From Lysobacteraceae bacterium (lineage in GTDB: Bacteria; Pseudomonadota; Gammaproteobacteria; Xanthomonadales; Rhodanobacteraceae), in NCBI GenBank assembly GCA_028871555.1, contig JAGWNA010000004.1:1-64000 (forward strand): a DNA stretch of 64,000 nucleotides, in the 5' to 3' direction. The position numbers and the translations under genes were made by a program. The notes beneath the pieces were generated by a model that was not told where the DNA came from, made no database searches, and saw only the letters and a list, made by a program, of their open reading frames with translations. The number at the start of each line of letters is the position of its first letter. Positions within the stretch are counted from its first letter, which is position 1. Of the stretch, positions 1 to 10,240 are shown in pieces.

Positions 1-779
1 TTGCCCGGCTTGGCGACGTGGCCGGAGACCGAGAAGATCTTCGGGCCGCCGTTGTTCGGCTTGCCCAGATTGAGGAACCAGTCGGCGCCGTTGCGCAGGA
101 TCGCCGGCACCGAGGCATAGGTTTCGGTGTTGTTGATCGTGGTCGGCTTGCCGTACAGGCCGAAGCCGGCCGGGAACGGCGGCTTGAAGCGCGGCTGGCC
201 CTTCTTGCCTTCCAGCGATTCCATCAGCGCGGTTTCCTCGCCGCAGATGTAGGCACCGGCGCCGAGCGCGGCATGGATGTCGACGTCGATGCCGCTGCCG
301 CCGATGTCCCTGCCGAGCAGACCGGCCGCGTAGGCCTCCTTCAGGGCCTCCTGGAAGTGCTCGAACGGTTCGTGGTGGAACTCGCCGCGCAGGTAGTTGT
401 AGGCCACCGTCGAGCCGGTGCAATAGCAGGCGATCGCCATGCCTTCGATCACCGCATGCGGATTGAAACGCAGGATGTCGCGATCCTTGGCCGTGCCCGG
501 CTCGGATTCGTCCGAGTTGCACAGGATGTATTTCTGCATCGTGCCCTTGGGCATGAACGACCACTTCAGGCCCGTCGGGAAGCCTGCGCCGCCGCGACCG
601 CGCAGGCTGCTCTTCTTGATTTCCTCGACCAGCGTCGAGGGGTCGGGTTTTTCGGCGAGGATCTTGCGCCAGGCCTTGTAGCCGTCGACCTGGGTATAGC
701 TGTCGATCGACCACGGCTTGTCGAAATGCAACGTCGTGTAGACGACCTGATGTTCCTGCGGTGCGGGACCGACTGCCAT
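1..779 (-). CDS. nuoF: NADH-quinone oxidoreductase subunit F (partial, C-terminus outside window)
   Basis: Peripheral-arm subunit of respiratory complex I that binds NADH and FMN and passes electrons into the iron-sulfur chain. The first 260 or so codons are present (the family is about 430-450 residues); the frame is still open at base 1, so the 4Fe-4S cysteine cluster lies outside. Visible are the N-terminal segment ending in [19 protein letters not shown], the NADH/FMN-binding glycine-rich loop typical of NuoF, followed by [10 protein letters not shown] and [13 protein letters not shown]. The ATG at 777-779 lies 10 bp after the nuoE stop, consistent with one nuoA-F transcript. Identification is firm from motifs and gene order. 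Confidence 0.97.
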   Translation of the reverse strand, partial: MAVGPAPQEHQVVYTTLHFDKPWSIDSYTQVDGYKAWRKILAEKPDPSTLVEEIKKSSLRGRGGAGFPTGLKWSFMPKGTMQKYILCNSDESEPGTAKDRDILRFNPHAVIEGMAIACYCTGSTVAYNYLRGEFHHEPFEHFQEALKEAYAAGLLGRDIGGSGIDVDIHAALGAGAYICGEETALMESLEGKKGQPRFKPPFPAGFGLYGKPTTINNTETYASVPAILRNGADWFLNLGKPNNGGPKIFSVSGHVAKPG

Positions 780-789
780 TACCGATGCC

Positions 790-1317
790 TCACTTGAGTC
801 CGTCGAGAATCTCGTCGACCTTCTCGGTCGTGAGACGTTCGTGATAATGCCCATTGACGGTCATCACCGGCGCGCAGACACAGGCGGCGATGCATTCTTC
901 CTCGCGCTTGAGATACACGCGACCGTCCGGCGTGCTCTCGCCCAGCTTCACGCCGAGCTTCTTCTCGCAATGGCGCACCAGGTCTTCCGCGCCGTTGAGC
1001 CAGCACGAGATATTGGTGCAGATCGCCACGTTGTTGCGCCCGACCGGCCTGGTCTCCAGCATCGAATAGAAGCTGGCCACCTCGTACGCCCATACCTCCG
1101 GCAGATCGAGGTACCGGGCGACGGCCACGATCAGCTCGTCGGTGAGGAAACCCCGGTTCTGCTCCTGCGCGCCGAACAGCGCCTGGATCAGCGCCGAGCG
1201 CTTGCGATCCGGTGGAAACTTGGCGACCCACTCGTCGATGTGACGACGGGTATGTTCGGTGAGCACGGCGAGCGGATCGACGTTGCTGACCTGGTCGTGA
1301 TGTCCGGTGGCTTTCAT
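790..1317 (-). CDS. nuoE: NADH-quinone oxidoreductase subunit E
   Basis: The 24-kDa-type 2Fe-2S subunit of complex I, partner of NuoF in the NADH dehydrogenase module. The cysteine ligands are visible as [10 protein letters not shown] and, 35-40 residues later, [10 protein letters not shown] longer frame begins at 1368 but overlaps nuoD. The ATG at 1317 (MKATGHHDQ) is chosen because GGAGG stands about 8-10 bp upstream and the resulting 175 residues match the family. It lies between nuoD and nuoF with short spacing. Confidence 0.96.
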   Translation of the reverse strand: MKATGHHDQVSNVDPLAVLTEHTRRHIDEWVAKFPPDRKRSALIQALFGAQEQNRGFLTDELIVAVARYLDLPEVWAYEVASFYSMLETRPVGRNNVAICTNISCWLNGAEDLVRHCEKKLGVKLGESTPDGRVYLKREEECIAACVCAPVMTVNGHYHERLTTEKVDEILDGLK

Positions 1318-1336
1318 GTGTGCGTATCCTCCGGGC

Positions 1337-2593
<1,257 letters not shown>

Positions 2594-2594
2594 C

Positions 2595-3323
2595 TCAATT
2601 CTCCCGCCAGCGGTCGGCGGCCTCGGCCTTGGCCTGCATCAGATCGACGTCGTCGCGGATCGTCCGCGGCACCAGCACGCGCGGCTCGATCGACACCGGC
2701 TCGTAGATCACCCGTTTCAGCTCGGGGTCGTAACGCACCTCGACGTTGCCGATCAACGGGAAATCCTTGCGGAACGGATGGCCGACGAAACCGTAGTCGG
2801 TGAGGATCCGGCGCAGATCCGGATGGCCCTCGAAGATGATTCCGTAAAGGTCGAACGCCTCGCGCTCGAACCAGTTCACGCCCGGCCACAGCTGGGTCAG
2901 CGACGGCACCACCGGCAGGCTGTCGTCTTCACAGAACACGCGCAGGCGCAGGCGGCGGTTGTGCTCGATCGACAGCAACTGGACCACCGCGGCGTAGCGA
3001 CGCGGCCGGTTCGTGTCGCGCGGCCGCTCGGCCCAGTTGAAACGCCCCTGCGCCTGGCCCTCGACACCCCGCGAGAAACCGCTGCCGGACACCGTCCGGG
3101 TATCCCACTCGGTCTGCCCGTAGCCCAGGTAATCGATGCCGCACAGGTCGATCAATTCGCTGAAACGGAAAGCCGGCTCGTCACGCAGCGCGGTGGCCAC
3201 TGCGATCAGATCGGCGGCGGCCAGCTCGGCGGTGATCTCGTTGCGCGCCGTGCTGATCGCGAGCGTGTCGCCGAATCGCGCAACAAGGCGCTCGGCCAGC
3301 GAGGTCGGATGTGGTTCGGACAT
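2595..3323 (-). CDS. nuoC: NADH-quinone oxidoreductase subunit C (30 kDa)
   Basis: Connecting-arm subunit of complex I that packs against NuoD. The 242-residue product has the signature [19 protein letters not shown] and the FRKDFPLIG tail motif. The central part (about residues 80-110) carries a charged insert ([19 protein letters not shown]) relative to the shortest family members, as is common in this order. nuoC and nuoD are separate genes here, unlike the fused nuoCD of enterobacteria. The nuoB stop lies 9 bp upstream. Confidence 0.97.
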   Translation of the reverse strand: MSEPHPTSLAERLVARFGDTLAISTARNEITAELAAADLIAVATALRDEPAFRFSELIDLCGIDYLGYGQTEWDTRTVSGSGFSRGVEGQAQGRFNWAERPRDTNRPRRYAAVVQLLSIEHNRRLRLRVFCEDDSLPVVPSLTQLWPGVNWFEREAFDLYGIIFEGHPDLRRILTDYGFVGHPFRKDFPLIGNVEVRYDPELKRVIYEPVSIEPRVLVPRTIRDDVDLMQAKAEAADRWREN

Positions 3324-3332
3324 GTCAGGGCC

Positions 3333-3890
3333 TCACGAACGCGCGATGGTGCTGGTACGGCGGATTTTCTTCTGCAACTGCAGGATGCCGTGGATCAGCG
3401 CCTCGGCCGTCGGCGGACAGCCCGGCACATAGATGTCCACCGGCACGATGCGGTCGCAGCCACGCACCACCGAGTAGGAATAGTGGTAATAGCCGCCGCC
3501 ATTGGCGCAGCTGCCCATCGAGATCACCCATTTCGGCTCGGGCATCTGGTCGTAGACCTTGCGCAGGGCCGGCGCCATCTTGTTGACCAGGGTGCCGGCC
3601 ACGATCATCACGTCGGACTGCCGCGGACTGCCGCGGAAGATCACGCCATAGCGGTCCAGATCCAGCCGCGACGCGCCGGCCTGCATCATCTCCACCGCGC
3701 AGCAGGCCAGACCGAAGGTCACCGGCCACATCGAACCGGTACGCGCCCAGTTCATCAACGCGTCCACACTGGTGGTGGCGAAACCGTGCTGCACCACCGG
3801 GTTGTCGCCGGCCGGCCGCAGGATGTCGTCGACCAGATTCAGCGGCTGCGGGTTGTGCATCACCTTGCTGACGCCGGAAATCAGACCCAT
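3333..3890 (-). CDS. nuoB: NADH-quinone oxidoreductase subunit B
   Basis: Carries the terminal 4Fe-4S cluster (N2) of complex I. The adjacent cysteines in [20 protein letters not shown] and [11 protein letters not shown] are the expected ligands. The frame stays open to 3974, but the ATG at 3890 ([11 protein letters not shown]) gives 185 residues and has GAGAGGG upstream, so the extra N-terminal stretch is probably the untranslated nuoA-nuoB spacer, which also contains a hairpin. Confidence 0.96.
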   Translation of the reverse strand: MGLISGVSKVMHNPQPLNLVDDILRPAGDNPVVQHGFATTSVDALMNWARTGSMWPVTFGLACCAVEMMQAGASRLDLDRYGVIFRGSPRQSDVMIVAGTLVNKMAPALRKVYDQMPEPKWVISMGSCANGGGYYHYSYSVVRGCDRIVPVDIYVPGCPPTAEALIHGILQLQKKIRRTSTIARS

Positions 3891-3910
3891 GCGTCGGCCC
3901 TCTCGAAGCG

Positions 3911-3932
3911 GTTGGCGCATGGATGCGCCAAC
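3911..3932. repeat. perfect hairpin in the nuoA-nuoB spacer
   Basis: GTTGGCGCAT and ATGCGCCAAC form a perfect 10-bp stem around GG. It is the only spacer longer than about 20 bp inside the nuo genes seen here (86 bp). It could be an mRNA stability or processing element. No T-run follows on either strand, so it is not an obvious terminator. Confidence 0.6.
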
Positions 3933-3975
3933 GCGAACTGCGGCAGCATGCCCGGATTCGCGCATGGGTAACATC

Positions 3976-4332
3976 TCACTCCCATTCCAGTGCTCCCTTC
4001 TTCCAGACGTAGGCGAAACCGACGATCAGCAGCAGCAGGAACAGCGCCATCTCGATCAACGCGATGATGCCGATCTGCCGGAACACCACCGCCCACGGAA
4101 ACAGGAAGGCGATTTCCAGATCGAAGATGATGAACAGGATGGCGAGCAGGTAGTAGCGCACGTCGAAGCGCATGCGGGCATCCTCAAATGCCTCGAAACC
4201 ACACTCGTAGGGCGAGAGTTTTTCCGCTTCGGGACGACGGGGACCTGCCAGCAGGCCGATCACCAACAGTACAAGGCCAAGACCGGTGGCAACTCCGATG
4301 AACAACAGGACGGGCCAATATTCGGCAAGCAC
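3976..4332 (-). CDS. nuoA: NADH-quinone oxidoreductase subunit A (GTG start)
   Basis: Small membrane subunit of complex I, first gene of the operon. Three hydrophobic segments are visible ([59 protein letters not shown]), with the conserved loop [19 protein letters not shown] between the first two. No ATG fits the family start. GTG at 4332, preceded by GGAGGT at 10 bp, gives 118 residues, the normal size; the ATG at 4449 would add 39 unconserved residues. The promoter should lie in 4333-4606. Confidence 0.94.
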   Translation of the reverse strand: MLAEYWPVLLFIGVATGLGLVLLVIGLLAGPRRPEAEKLSPYECGFEAFEDARMRFDVRYYLLAILFIIFDLEIAFLFPWAVVFRQIGIIALIEMALFLLLLIVGFAYVWKKGALEWE

Positions 4333-4484
4333 GGTGCAACGTACCTCCACGCCATCAGGCGCATCAGTGACCGCGTGGACTGAAGGCCACCACTCACGGC
4401 CGGCGACTCGATTCGGCAAACCCGACAAGTCCGGAGGCCTGTCAGACATGCCCGCAGACGCTGCAACCGTCAGCGTCCCTCAGC

Positions 4485-4505
4485 TTCGCGAGACGGGCTC
4501 GCGAA
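4485..4505. repeat. short inverted repeat upstream of nuoA
   Basis: TTCGCGAG and CTCGCGAA are perfect 8-bp arms separated by 5 bp, in the 274-bp spacer between pilZ and nuoA. It may be an operator for the nuo operon or a weak pilZ 3' hairpin. No T-run follows on the minus strand. Confidence 0.4.
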
Positions 4506-4606
4506 TCACGTCATTGTATCAGCGTGCGGGGGTATGGCGACAAGCCTTGACGGCCAAACCCGGCGGGATTGTGGGCATCCGCCGTGCCGCCAGGTGCGAC
4601 CGATGG

Positions 4607-4960
4607 TCACATGGTGTGCGTGGCGCGTTCGGAGGTCAGCGTTCCGGCAAGGATGTTCTCGATGCGGTTGCGGGCGACCTCGGCATCTTTCGATTCGTTG
4701 AAATGGATGCCGACGCCCTGGACGCGGTTGCCCTGTGCACCGGGCGGGCTGATCCAGGCCACCTTGCCGACGACCGACAGCCGCTCGGTCTCCTCGGCCA
4801 GGGTCACCAGCAACACCACCTCGTCCCCCAGCGAATACTGCTGCGCCGTCGGCACGAACAACCCGCCATGCTTCAGAAAGGGCATGTAGGCGTTGTACAG
4901 CGAGGCCGCGTCCCTGATTTTCAGTGAAATGATGCCCTGACGGGCGGCCGCGGGTTTCAT
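4607..4960 (-). CDS. pilZ: Type IV pilus PilZ-domain protein
   Basis: A 117-residue single-domain PilZ protein of the type IV pilus kind, needed in xanthomonads and pseudomonads for pilus assembly and known there to interact with FimX and PilB. The family core (ISLKIRDAASLYNAYMPFL, GGLFVPT, GDEVVLLVTL, KVAWISPPGAQGNRVQGVG) is clear. The canonical c-di-GMP-binding RxxxR is not present, as is usual for this subgroup. ATG 4960 has AGGAG 6 bp upstream. In most relatives it directly follows holB; here a GGDEF-EAL protein and a PIG-L deacetylase lie between. Confidence 0.92.
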   Translation of the reverse strand: MKPAAARQGIISLKIRDAASLYNAYMPFLKHGGLFVPTAQQYSLGDEVVLLVTLAEETERLSVVGKVAWISPPGAQGNRVQGVGIHFNESKDAEVARNRIENILAGTLTSERATHTM

Positions 4961-5067
4961 GCTTGGCTCCTGCCGGACGGCCAAACCGTCCGATCTGATG
5001 ATCGCGATCTTAAGTGTTGCGCCCCATCCGCACCACTCCCCCGGCATGGAGCACGACGACCAGGAAC

Positions 5068-7551
5068 CTAACTGGCCAGCAGCGACTGGCGTTCGTTGAC
5101 CAGCCGCGCCCACGAAGCGGGCGGTACCCATTGGTTGACCCACCCGGACACCGCGCTGCCGAACATGGGCCGGGAAATCGAAAAGCCCTGCAACTGATGA
5201 CAGCCCAGGGATGCCAGCAGATCGCCCTGCCCCAGGGTCTCGATGCCTTCGGCGATGACGGCCTTGGCAAGCATGCGTGCCGTGGTGATCACGCCCGCCG
5301 CAATCGCCATGTTGCGTTCGTCGCTGAGGATGTCGCGTACAAAACTCTGATCGAGCTTGATGTGCTCGATGTCGAGTTGCTGGATATGGCTGAGCGACGC
5401 ACTGCCGGTACCGAAATCATCCAGCCCGACCCGGATTCCGCGGCGGCGGCACTCCTCGATGACGACTTTCGCGCGGGCACGATCCATCGACGGGCCGGTC
5501 TCAGTCACCTCGATGCCGAAACCCACGTCCATCACCTGCGGATAGGCATCGAGTGCGGCGTCGATATCGTTGAAAAATGCCGGGTGCAGCAAATGGCGGG
5601 TACTGATGTTCACCGAGACGGGAATCGAGATGCCTGCCTGCACCCATGCCTGGCATTGCCGCAGGGCCTCATCCAGCACATAGCGGCCGATCGGTCGTGC
5701 CAGTTGCGGATCGTCCAGCACATGCATGAAATCGGCCGGTTCGATCAACCCCTGCTCATCGTCCTGCAGGCGCAGCAACGCCTCCATGCCGGCCACTCCC
5801 GGCAAACCGGGCAAGCCGTCGATGTACACGATCGGCTGATACAGCAGTTGCAGCCTGGACTGCACCAGCGCCTGGGCGATCCGCTCACGCATCGCCTGCA
5901 GCCGCATCTGCTCCAGCTCCATCGCCGGTTCGTACAGCAGACCGCGATCCTTGCCCTCCTCCTTCGCCGCATACATCGCGAGGTCGGCGTGCCGGACCAG
6001 CCCTTCGGCGTCGGATCCGTCGAGCGGAAAGAGTGTCCAGCCGACGCTGGCCGAGATGCAGACCTGCTCGTTCTTCAGCTCGAACGGCGTACGCAGCGCC
6101 TGCAGGATGCATCGGCTGATTGCGTCGAGTTGTTCCTTGCTGTCGAGGCCACAGATCACCAGGGCGAACTCGTCGCCGCCGAAACGCGCCACGACATCCG
6201 CCTCGCGCAACATGCCCAGGATCCGCGCCGACGCCTCCACCAGCACCCGGTCGCCGCCTGCATGCCCGATCATGTCGTTGACGCTCTTGAACCGGTCCAG
6301 ATCGAGTATGCCCACGGCCAGCAGGGACTGCTGCCGCATGGCCTGGGCGCGCGCCTGCTCGAGCAGGTCGAACAGCAGACGCCGATTGGGCAAGCCGGTA
6401 ACCACGTCGTAAAAGGCCAGACGTTCGACCTCGGTGTCGCGCGCCTTCTGTTCGGCACGCCTAGCCTCGTGGGCACGCCGCATCTCGATGCCCAGCCCGA
6501 GACCGGCCGCCATTTCCGAAAGAACCCGGATCTCGATCGCGCTGAAAGCGTCAACCGCAACCGCACCGATGACGAAAACGCCCACGATGAGGCCATCCGC
6601 ACTCAATGGAAGCGCCAGCACGGCATGCGGATTTCCGTCACCCGCGCCGGGCCAGCCCGCACCGCCCGACGGCGACGGATGCCAGAGCTGCGGTTGACCG
6701 GTCGACATGGCGATCGCCACGGCGGCATCGGCGTGCCTGGCATAGGCCAGCGCGAGCTCGGTCTGTGCATCGGCCGCTCCGGCCAGCCCCGCATGTGCCG
6801 GCAGGCGCAATGTCCTGCCGCCGGCATCCTCACTCAGGCCGACCCAGGCAAACGGGTAGTTGCCGATGGCCTTCGCCGCGCAGCAGGCATCGGCAAGCAT
6901 GGACGGTTCGTCCACGCTGCGCGTGACGATCCTGACGGTCTCGCTGAGCAGTCGCATCGCGCGCCGCTGGCGAACCTCCTGCTGCGACGCCTGCTGCAGG
7001 AGCATCCGCTGCCGATGCGCCTCCCGTCCCAATCCAATGCTCGATGCCACTTGCTGCAGCAGCCCGATCATCGGCGGGGAAAAGAAACCGGCATGGCATG
7101 ACCGCACCACCAGTACCGCCTGCACTTCGCCAGACTGCATGATCGGCACGGCAGCCGCCGAGGCCACCCCGTGCCACGCGCGGGATTGACGGAATGCTTC
7201 GTAACCGGCCGCATGCCGGATATCGACGTCGAGTTGCGGCTCTCCCCGCCAGAACGCCGGCCTGGCGAAGGAGAACGGCAGGTGCTCGGGGTAGCTGTCG
7301 CCCATGTCGGGAGCAAGCCTGGCGGGCGCGACGCGGCGGAACCATCGGCTGCCGCGGTCCAGCTCGCCCACCATCACCAGCCGGGCACCGATCCGGCTTT
7401 CGAGAATTTCGATCACCGCCTCGTACAACGCCGGCGGCTCCAGGGATCGCGCCAGCAACCGGCCAAGGTCGAAGAGCACGGCGCAGAAGTCGTCGCTCGA
7501 CGACGCCGGTACGGGATTGGCCTGTATCGAAGTCTGGTCCGCTTGCTGCAT
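5068..7551 (-). CDS. GAF-GGDEF-EAL dual-domain c-di-GMP signalling protein
   Basis: An 827-residue cytoplasmic protein with two GAF-like sensory regions (about residues 25-175 and 195-360), a GGDEF domain (about 375-540) and an EAL domain (about 555-810). GGDEF is intact at 458-462 and preceded by an inhibitory-site RxxD (READ, 449-452), so product inhibition is likely. The EAL domain keeps the usual catalytic residues: MEALLRL (E590), NIS (N648), EVTET (E684), LDDFGTG (D711/D712), IKLDQSF (K732) and AEGIET. Both synthesis and hydrolysis of c-di-GMP are therefore possible. No membrane segment is seen. It lies just upstream of pilZ on the same strand, suggesting a pilus or motility connection. 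Confidence 0.93.
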   Translation of the reverse strand: MQQADQTSIQANPVPASSSDDFCAVLFDLGRLLARSLEPPALYEAVIEILESRIGARLVMVGELDRGSRWFRRVAPARLAPDMGDSYPEHLPFSFARPAFWRGEPQLDVDIRHAAGYEAFRQSRAWHGVASAAAVPIMQSGEVQAVLVVRSCHAGFFSPPMIGLLQQVASSIGLGREAHRQRMLLQQASQQEVRQRRAMRLLSETVRIVTRSVDEPSMLADACCAAKAIGNYPFAWVGLSEDAGGRTLRLPAHAGLAGAADAQTELALAYARHADAAVAIAMSTGQPQLWHPSPSGGAGWPGAGDGNPHAVLALPLSADGLIVGVFVIGAVAVDAFSAIEIRVLSEMAAGLGLGIEMRRAHEARRAEQKARDTEVERLAFYDVVTGLPNRRLLFDLLEQARAQAMRQQSLLAVGILDLDRFKSVNDMIGHAGGDRVLVEASARILGMLREADVVARFGGDEFALVICGLDSKEQLDAISRCILQALRTPFELKNEQVCISASVGWTLFPLDGSDAEGLVRHADLAMYAAKEEGKDRGLLYEPAMELEQMRLQAMRERIAQALVQSRLQLLYQPIVYIDGLPGLPGVAGMEALLRLQDDEQGLIEPADFMHVLDDPQLARPIGRYVLDEALRQCQAWVQAGISIPVSVNISTRHLLHPAFFNDIDAALDAYPQVMDVGFGIEVTETGPSMDRARAKVVIEECRRRGIRVGLDDFGTGSASLSHIQQLDIEHIKLDQSFVRDILSDERNMAIAAGVITTARMLAKAVIAEGIETLGQGDLLASLGCHQLQGFSISRPMFGSAVSGWVNQWVPPASWARLVNERQSLLAS

Positions 7552-7713
7552 TCAGGTGGCCGGCCGGTTGGATGAATACTGCGATTGTTGCGTGATGGCG
7601 CTCCTGGACTGGCGCTGGTGCCACCGGCAACACCCTGCCCGGCAACCGATCCCATCCCCGCCAGCCCCGAGTCGGTCTGCGCCAGGTTGAGGTCACCAGC
7701 GCGAACTGCATCA

Positions 7714-8676
7714 TCAGAGTTCGTGCCAACCCCAATGGTCAAAGATCCAGACGGCATGCAGATCCCATGCCAATCTGACGAAACGCGGGGTATCGTCCGA
7801 TCCACTCGCCAGGTCCAACCAATAGATGCCCTTCTCATCGCGTCGAAGCGGGGCTTCCCGCCAACGCCAGGATTGCGTTCCCTGCTCGCCGACCACGCTC
7901 AGTCGAAGCCATGGCTGCAGCCAGGCCGGCGGCCGCCACGGCAGGGCCGTCGTGGATTTCCCGGGCCGGGGCGGCACCACCGCATACCGTTCGGGCGAGG
8001 CTGCCAGACGGCGCAACCGGTTGCCGCTCAGGGCCATCTGGCTGCGATGGGCGGTCAATGCGCGCTGCTTGCACGCCTGTTGGCCCGCCGATCCGCAGAT
8101 TTCGACATATCTGACGCCCTGCGTCCGACCATGCACAAGATAGGCCAGCATCGGTGGCGGATCGGGTTGCCGCGCCAACGCCAGCCGGACCAGGACGTGC
8201 GCCGTGCCATGATCGGGGTGGCGGTCGTACAGCGATGGCAGGGCGATCAGGCTGGGACGAAACTCGCCGATCGCCATGGCCAGCGCGGTTGCCATGGTGT
8301 GCCCCGACTGCAGCAGGCGATCGGTGATGCCCATGTCCGGCCAGCCCAGGGTGCACCGTGCCTGCGCCGGCACACCGAGTTGCTGCAGGGCGTGCTGCAT
8401 CTCCGCCAGGCGGCGCTGCCCCCAGCGCTGCCGGTCGACTGCACGAATCCGGACGCGTCGCTCCAGCCAGCGCTGCGGCCACGGGTTGTTGTCGCCGTCG
8501 GTCAGCAACAGGATCCGCACCTCACCCCCAGCCGCCCGCACCTGCTGGATCAGCAGTCCGGTCGCGATGGTTTCGTCGTCCGGATGCGGCGCCACCACCA
8601 GCAAGCGGGTCAGCGCGGAAAATGCCGGCGCTTCCGTTGCGGGCTCCGTGCTGGCGGCGCTGGCGGTCAACGCCAT
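7714..8676 (-). CDS. PIG-L / LmbE-family deacetylase
   Basis: Predicted zinc-dependent N-acetyl-sugar deacetylase of about 320 residues. The zinc motif PHPDDE and the following RHPDH are both present, which define the family and supply the metal ligands and general base. The C-terminal 100 residues (after LSGNRLRRLAAS) are not recognised. The substrate is unknown; relatives deacetylate GlcNAc-containing lipids or thiols. The ATG overlaps the holB stop by 10 bp, so it is translated with holB, an unusual partner. Confidence 0.85.
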   Translation of the reverse strand: MALTASAASTEPATEAPAFSALTRLLVVAPHPDDETIATGLLIQQVRAAGGEVRILLLTDGDNNPWPQRWLERRVRIRAVDRQRWGQRRLAEMQHALQQLGVPAQARCTLGWPDMGITDRLLQSGHTMATALAMAIGEFRPSLIALPSLYDRHPDHGTAHVLVRLALARQPDPPPMLAYLVHGRTQGVRYVEICGSAGQQACKQRALTAHRSQMALSGNRLRRLAASPERYAVVPPRPGKSTTALPWRPPAWLQPWLRLSVVGEQGTQSWRWREAPLRRDEKGIYWLDLASGSDDTPRFVRLAWDLHAVWIFDHWGWHEL

Positions 8677-9602
8677 TGCGCCAGCAATTCGAGCAGCAGC
8701 AGGTCCCCACGCAACGGGCCGCGAAGACTCTCGCGGGTACGGTTGACCGCGTCGTACCAGTGGCCGAGCGCATCGGTATCCAGCGTGCTGGCCAGCGGCC
8801 CGGCACTCGCCGTCGCCCGGGCCCTGATTTCATCGGCGACGGCCTGGGCGGCAAACCACAGGCGCTGTGCCGGCTCGCCGTCCAGCCAGCGCTTGACCAC
8901 CTCCAGCGGCTGGCCGCGGCCGGCCGCGAGCGCGGCCAGATCCTTGCGCACTTCAAGGCGTTGATCGAGCGCGCCCTGCTGCGCCCATGCGCGCGCCAAT
9001 CCGGGGTTGCCCGCCGCGGCCGCGAGCGCTTCCGCTGCGTCGCCCACACCTTGCGTCGGCAACCATGCCAGTGCGTCGGCAGCGGCCGGCAGATGAAAAC
9101 CGATCCGCTGGCAACGGCTGCGGATGGTCGGCGGCAGCCGCCATGGCGCATCGGCCAGCAGGATCAGCATGGTCTGCGCGGACGGCTCCTCCAGCGTCTT
9201 CAGCAGTGCGTTGGCCGCAGCGGCATTCAGTGCATCGGCCGGATCGATGACGGCCACCTGCCAGCCGCCGAACTGGCTGCTCATGGCCAGTCGCGCCGAC
9301 AGTTCGCGGACCTGCTCGACCACGATCTCGCTGCGCTGCACACCGTCCTTGCGCAGGCCGAAACTCACCGTGACCAGATCCGGGTGCGTGCCGGCCGCCA
9401 GCAGCAGGCAGCTGCGGCAATGCCCGCAGGCATCGCCATCCGCCGGCTGGACGCACAGCAGACCTTGCACGAAGCGTTGCGCGAACGACCGCTTGCCCAG
9501 GCCCGCGGGGCCGCACAGCAGCAAGGCGTGCGCCAGCGCCTCGCGCCGGCGACGCGCCTGCAGCCGGCGCCAGTGTTCGGCATGCCACGGCAATGCGTTC
9601 AT
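8667..9602 (-). CDS. holB: DNA polymerase III subunit delta-prime
   Basis: Clamp-loader subunit, 311 residues. A P-loop-like GPAGLGKRSF and the four-cysteine zinc module (CVQPADGDACGHCRSC) are visible at the N-terminus, with the AAA sensor region EEPSAQTMLILLADAP. The longer open frame to 9962 has arginine-rich shadow sequence upstream, so ATG 9602 (MNALPWHAEHW) is used; it overlaps the tmk stop by 4 bp. Confidence 0.95.
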   Translation of the reverse strand: MNALPWHAEHWRRLQARRRREALAHALLLCGPAGLGKRSFAQRFVQGLLCVQPADGDACGHCRSCLLLAAGTHPDLVTVSFGLRKDGVQRSEIVVEQVRELSARLAMSSQFGGWQVAVIDPADALNAAAANALLKTLEEPSAQTMLILLADAPWRLPPTIRSRCQRIGFHLPAAADALAWLPTQGVGDAAEALAAAAGNPGLARAWAQQGALDQRLEVRKDLAALAAGRGQPLEVVKRWLDGEPAQRLWFAAQAVADEIRARATASAGPLASTLDTDALGHWYDAVNRTRESLRGPLRGDLLLLELLAQWR

Positions 9603-10240
9603 GGCCGCGACACCCCGAGCAACCCGGTCAGCGCATCCGTGGCTGCCTGCAGCACGACGGCCGGCGACTGGCTGGCATCGATCACCCGGAAGCGGTCCGG
9701 CTCGGCGGCCGCGCGTTCGCGATAGCACGCGCGCACGCGTTCGAAGAAGGCGTCGGCCTCGGCCTCGATGCGGTCGGCGTCGCCACGACCGGCCGCGCGG
9801 GCCCGACCGGTCGCCACCGGCAGGTCGAGCAACAAGGTCAGGTCCGGCCTGATGCCGGCGCAGGCCCAGCGTTCCAGTTCGGCGATGCGCTGCACCGGCT
9901 GGCCGCGGCCGGCGCCCTGGTAGGCGTAGCTGGCATCGGCAAAACGATCGCACAGTACCCATTGCCCGGCATGCAGTGCCGGCACGATCACCTCGCGCAC
10001 CAGTTGCGCGCGCGAGGCGAACATCAACAGCAACTCGGTCTCGGCGGCCAGCCCGTGCCGTGCCGGATCAAGCACGATGTCGCGTACGGCCTCGCCCAGC
10101 GGTGTGCCGCCGGGCTCGCGTGCCTGCACCAGAACGATGCCGCTCTGCTCGATGCATGCGCGCAGGCCGGCGAACAGGGTGCTTTTGCCGGCACCTTCGC
10201 CGCCCTCGATGCTGATGAATTTCCCCTTGGCGTGACTCAT
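9599..10240 (-). CDS. tmk: Thymidylate kinase
   Basis: Phosphorylates dTMP to dTDP. The P-loop EGGEGAGKST is followed by the DR motif in CDRFADASYAYQGAGRG and a lid-region segment rich in arginine. 213 residues from ATG 10240, which shares an ATGA overlap with the mltG stop; a TTG two codons upstream is possible but less likely. Coupled to holB by another ATGA overlap. Confidence 0.96.
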   Translation of the reverse strand: MSHAKGKFISIEGGEGAGKSTLFAGLRACIEQSGIVLVQAREPGGTPLGEAVRDIVLDPARHGLAAETELLLMFASRAQLVREVIVPALHAGQWVLCDRFADASYAYQGAGRGQPVQRIAELERWACAGIRPDLTLLLDLPVATGRARAAGRGDADRIEAEADAFFERVRACYRERAAAEPDRFRVIDASQSPAVVLQAATDALTGLLGVSRP

